From positions 1-8,207 of the forward strand of contig JBBTYK010000020.1 of assembly GCA_038061815.1 (NCBI GenBank): a stretch of DNA of 8,207 nucleotides, in the 5' to 3' direction. Under the pieces are notes generated by a model. The model was not told the DNA's origin, made no database searches, and saw only the letters and a list, made by a program, of their open reading frames with translations. Shown piece by piece: positions 6,226-8,207 of this stretch. The DNA is from JBBTXJ01 sp038061815. GTDB lineage: Bacteria > Patescibacteriota > Patescibacteriia > Magasanikbacterales > JBBTXJ01. The translations under genes and the position numbers were made by a program. Position 1 is the stretch's first letter, and every line of letters begins with the position of its first letter.

Positions 6226-6254
6226 GCTTATCAGAGGGGGTAAAACGGTGTAAA
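6226..6254 (-). promoter_or_regulatory. Weak candidate promoter for the 96-aa gene
   Basis: On the minus strand TTTACA (6254-6249) is followed after 16 nt by GATAAG (6232-6227). The -35 matches five of six consensus bases, the -10 only four of six. Transcription would start about 4 nt before the ATG at 6216, leaving no room for the AAGG ribosome site. Either the call is wrong or the message is nearly leaderless. Confidence 0.25.
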
Positions 6255-6293
6255 TAGCGGCTGTGCACATCTTTTGGGGCGGCATAGCGGCCC

Positions 6294-6322
6294 TTTACAC
6301 GCGCATGTATTCGTGGTATGAT
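6294..6322 (+). promoter_or_regulatory. Sigma70-type promoter of typA with extended -10
   Basis: TTTACA (6294-6299) is separated by exactly 17 nt from TATGAT (6317-6322). TGG stands directly before the -10, giving an extended -10. Each box differs from consensus at one base. Transcription would start at about 6328-6330 and give a leader of about 28 nt before the typA ATG at 6357. The ATG at 6318 lies inside the -10 and would not be in this transcript. Confidence 0.65.
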
Positions 6323-6327
6323 GGGTC

Positions 6328-6342
6328 GTCTCTCGCAGAGAC
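6328..6342 (+). other. Stem-loop at the predicted 5' end of typA mRNA
   Basis: GTCTCT (6328-6333), loop CGC, AGAGAC (6337-6342) make a perfect 6-bp hairpin. It begins at the predicted transcription start and ends 14 nt before the typA ATG. A hairpin at the very 5' end can protect a message from decay. No regulatory role can be shown from this sequence alone. Confidence 0.45.
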
Positions 6343-6356
6343 TCATTGTTACCGGT

Positions 6357-8138
6357 ATGAACACCATCAGAAATGTTGCCATTATTGCTCACGTTGACCA
6401 CGGAAAGACCACGTTGGTTGACGCGCTTTTGCATCGCTCAAAAACGCAGCTCTCAAAAAAAATTGCGGATGACGTCTGTATCATGGATTCCAACGAGCTT
6501 GAGCGCGAGCGCGGCATCACCATTTTCGCAAAAAACGCCGCGATTGTTTGGGGCGACACCAAAATTAACATCATTGACACGCCGGGCCACGCGGATTTCG
6601 GTGGTGAAGTGGAGCGCGTGTTGAATATGGCCGATGGCTGTCTGTTGTTGGTTGACGCGAAAGAAGGGCCGATGCCGCAAACGCGATTCGTGATGCGGAA
6701 GGCCTTGGCGCTCGGATTAAAAATTATCGTGGTGGTGAATAAAATAGACAAGCCGGACGCGCGGCCGGATTTTGTGTTGAATAAAGTGTTTGAATTGTTT
6801 GTGGAATTGGGCGCGGATGAACAGGCGCTGGATTTTCCGGTGGTGTACGCGTCCGCAAAACAGGGCAAGGCGGGTTTAGAGCGGGATTTACATGCCATGA
6901 CGGACATTGACCCTATCTTTGACGCGATTTTGAAATACGTTCCCGCGCCGTCCGGCGACCCGTCATTGCCGCTTCAGGTGCGCGTGGTAACATTGAGCAA
7001 AGACGATTTCAAAGGCCGTATCGGCACCGGCAGAATTTATAACGGCGTCATTCGCGCGGGGCAAGAGGTTATGCATATAAATCGCGCGGGGGAGATGCGG
7101 AAATGCCGTTTGGTGTCGCTCATGACGCTCCGCGGGCTTGAGCGCGTTGAAATTCAGGAGGCGTCAGCCGGAGATATTGTGGCAATTGCCGGCGTTCCGG
7201 ATGTGGTGAGCGGAGAAACGATTGCGGACCCGGAGAATCCGGTGGCGTTGCCGTTGCTTGCTATTGAAGAGCCAACGGTGAAGATGACGTTTGCGGTCAA
7301 CGATTCTCCTTTTGCCGGTACGGAAGGAGAGTTTTCCACATCGCGTCAAATTCGCGAGCGGTTGTACAAAGAATTGGAGACGGATATGGCGCTTCGCATT
7401 GAGGACGGCGCGCAGGGCGATTGGATTGTGTCCGGCCGCGGCGAGTTGCATCTGGCCATTCTCATTGAACGCATGCGGCGCGAAGGGTTTGAGTTTCAGG
7501 TATCTTCGCCGGAGGTTATTTATAAAGAAGTTGGCGGCAAGAAATTGGCGCCGTATGAACGCGTGTATATTGAAGCGCCGGAGGCGTATCAGGGAGTGGT
7601 TATACAAAAAATGGGCAGCCGCCGCGGCACGTTGCAGGAGATGCGCGTTGAAAATGGCGTGGTATTTTTGGAATTCATCATTCCGACGCGCGGATTATTC
7701 GGATATCGCAGCGAATTTTTGACGGACACGCGCGGTTTGGGCATCATCAATACGCTGTTTGACGAGTATCGGCCGGATGCCGGCGATTGGCGGGCGCGTG
7801 AACAGGGTTCGCTGGTGGCGCACGAGACGGGCACCACGCAGATGTACGGCTTGCTTGCCGTGCAAGATAGAGGCGTGTTGTTTGTGCGGCAGGCGATTCC
7901 GGTGTATGAGGGGCAGGTGGTGGGAGCGAATACGCGAGCAGGCGATATGCGCGTGAATGTGTGCAAGGAAAAGCGATTGTCAAACATGCGTTCAAAAGGC
8001 GATGGTTCCAGCGAACACTTCAACGAGCCGCGAACGATGGATTTGGAGGACGCGCTGGAATACATCGCGCCCGATGAACTGGTGGAAGTGACGCCGAAAA
8101 ACATTCGTATTCGGAAACGGTATTTGCTGAAACGATAG
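6357..8138 (+). CDS. typA: Translational GTPase TypA/BipA
   Basis: This 593-aa ribosome-associated GTPase is related to EF-G. It binds 70S ribosomes and supports 50S assembly and growth under stress. All G motifs are present: G1 AHVDHGKTT (11-19), G2 ERERGITI (49-56), G3 DTPGH (74-78), G4 NKID (128-131) and G5 SA (166-167). After the G domain come an EF-Tu domain-2-like barrel, the domain III signature GRGELHLAILIERMRREGF, and the BipA-specific C-terminus with LTDTRGLGIINTLF, NVCKEKRLSNMR and the ending ELVEVTPKNIRIRKR. E. coli TypA has 607 residues, so the protein is complete. The start at 6357 matches the family N-terminus (short lead, then RNVAIIAHVDHGK). The longer frame from 6318 would begin inside the promoter. 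No clear Shine-Dalgarno precedes the ATG. The gene is transcribed alone, divergent from the 96-aa gene. Confidence 0.97.
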   Translation: MNTIRNVAIIAHVDHGKTTLVDALLHRSKTQLSKKIADDVCIMDSNELERERGITIFAKNAAIVWGDTKINIIDTPGHADFGGEVERVLNMADGCLLLVDAKEGPMPQTRFVMRKALALGLKIIVVVNKIDKPDARPDFVLNKVFELFVELGADEQALDFPVVYASAKQGKAGLERDLHAMTDIDPIFDAILKYVPAPSGDPSLPLQVRVVTLSKDDFKGRIGTGRIYNGVIRAGQEVMHINRAGEMRKCRLVSLMTLRGLERVEIQEASAGDIVAIAGVPDVVSGETIADPENPVALPLLAIEEPTVKMTFAVNDSPFAGTEGEFSTSRQIRERLYKELETDMALRIEDGAQGDWIVSGRGELHLAILIERMRREGFEFQVSSPEVIYKEVGGKKLAPYERVYIEAPEAYQGVVIQKMGSRRGTLQEMRVENGVVFLEFIIPTRGLFGYRSEFLTDTRGLGIINTLFDEYRPDAGDWRAREQGSLVAHETGTTQMYGLLAVQDRGVLFVRQAIPVYEGQVVGANTRAGDMRVNVCKEKRLSNMRSKGDGSSEHFNEPRTMDLEDALEYIAPDELVEVTPKNIRIRKRYLLKR

Positions 8139-8175
8139 CGGCTTTTACGTTGATTATTTTTGATTCTTAAACAAT

Positions 8176-8207
8176 ATGGGCAAGCGAAAAAGAGCGCGCA
8201 TCATACA
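8176..8207 (+). CDS. Possible start of the next gene (partial)
   Basis: An ATG at 8176 opens a frame that stays open to the end of the window and gives MGKRKRARII, a basic start. It lies 37 nt after the typA stop, in an AT-rich spacer with no clear Shine-Dalgarno and no terminator hairpin. Ten codons are too few to identify or confirm the gene. Confidence 0.3.
   Translation, partial: MGKRKRARII

Noticed and set aside
6318..6356. Upstream typA start at 6318
   Set aside because: The ATG is inside the predicted -10 box and the extra residues are absent from known TypA N-termini.
8139..8175. Terminator or promoter after typA
   Set aside because: The spacer is AT-rich with a T run but no stem before it. 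TTTACG and TTGATT look like -35 boxes but have no convincing -10 at the proper distance.
1..8207. CRISPR arrays, tRNA or rRNA genes, insertion sequences
   Set aside because: No spaced direct repeats, no cloverleaf or rRNA-like stretches and no transposase frames were seen on either strand.

Overview
The window looks like chromosomal DNA of a Candidate Phyla Radiation (Patescibacteria, Parcubacteria-like) bacterium. The evidence is a compact gene set in the order hypothetical - PrgI family - stand-alone TraC/VirB4 N-terminal domain - VirB4 ATPase, which is a layout I know from that group. Gene spacings are minimal, Shine-Dalgarno sites are mostly weak, and GC is around 50-60 %. TGA is used as a stop, for example at the end of virB4, so this is not one of the code-25 CPR lineages. 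The taxonomic call is inference: no rRNA is present.

Region 1 (1-5808, + strand) is one tight operon whose beginning lies outside the window. It holds the last 22 codons of an unseen gene, a 421-aa helical protein of unknown function, a PrgI-family two-helix membrane protein (VirB3-like role), a 229-aa protein with only the VirB4/TraC N-terminal domain, a full VirB4-type ATPase with a Pro/Ala-rich tail, a 187-aa single-pass protein that may be a VirB8-like subunit, and a ComF-type phosphoribosyltransferase-fold protein. Junctions are -4, +3, +1, +1, -4 and -43 nt, so the genes are almost certainly co-transcribed and translationally coupled. The likely product is the inner-membrane motor part of a reduced type IV secretion-like machine. 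The last gene belongs to a family linked to DNA uptake. No VirD4, relaxase, pilin or VirB6 is visible here.

Region 2 (5809-5925) is a short intergenic stretch between convergent genes. It holds a terminator-like hairpin oriented for the minus strand and a double palindrome (5855-5917) that looks like a dispersed REP-type element. An 8-base word, GTGGATTT, occurs in it three times, once inverted.

Region 3 (5926-6356) contains a 96-aa minus-strand single-pass membrane protein with an acidic, His-containing N-terminus, then a divergent intergenic region. That region carries a strong sigma70-type promoter (TTTACA, 17 nt, extended TATGAT) for the next gene.

Region 4 (6357-8138) is typA/bipA, a translational GTPase of normal length with all five G motifs. 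The window ends in what may be the first codons of another gene (from 8176).
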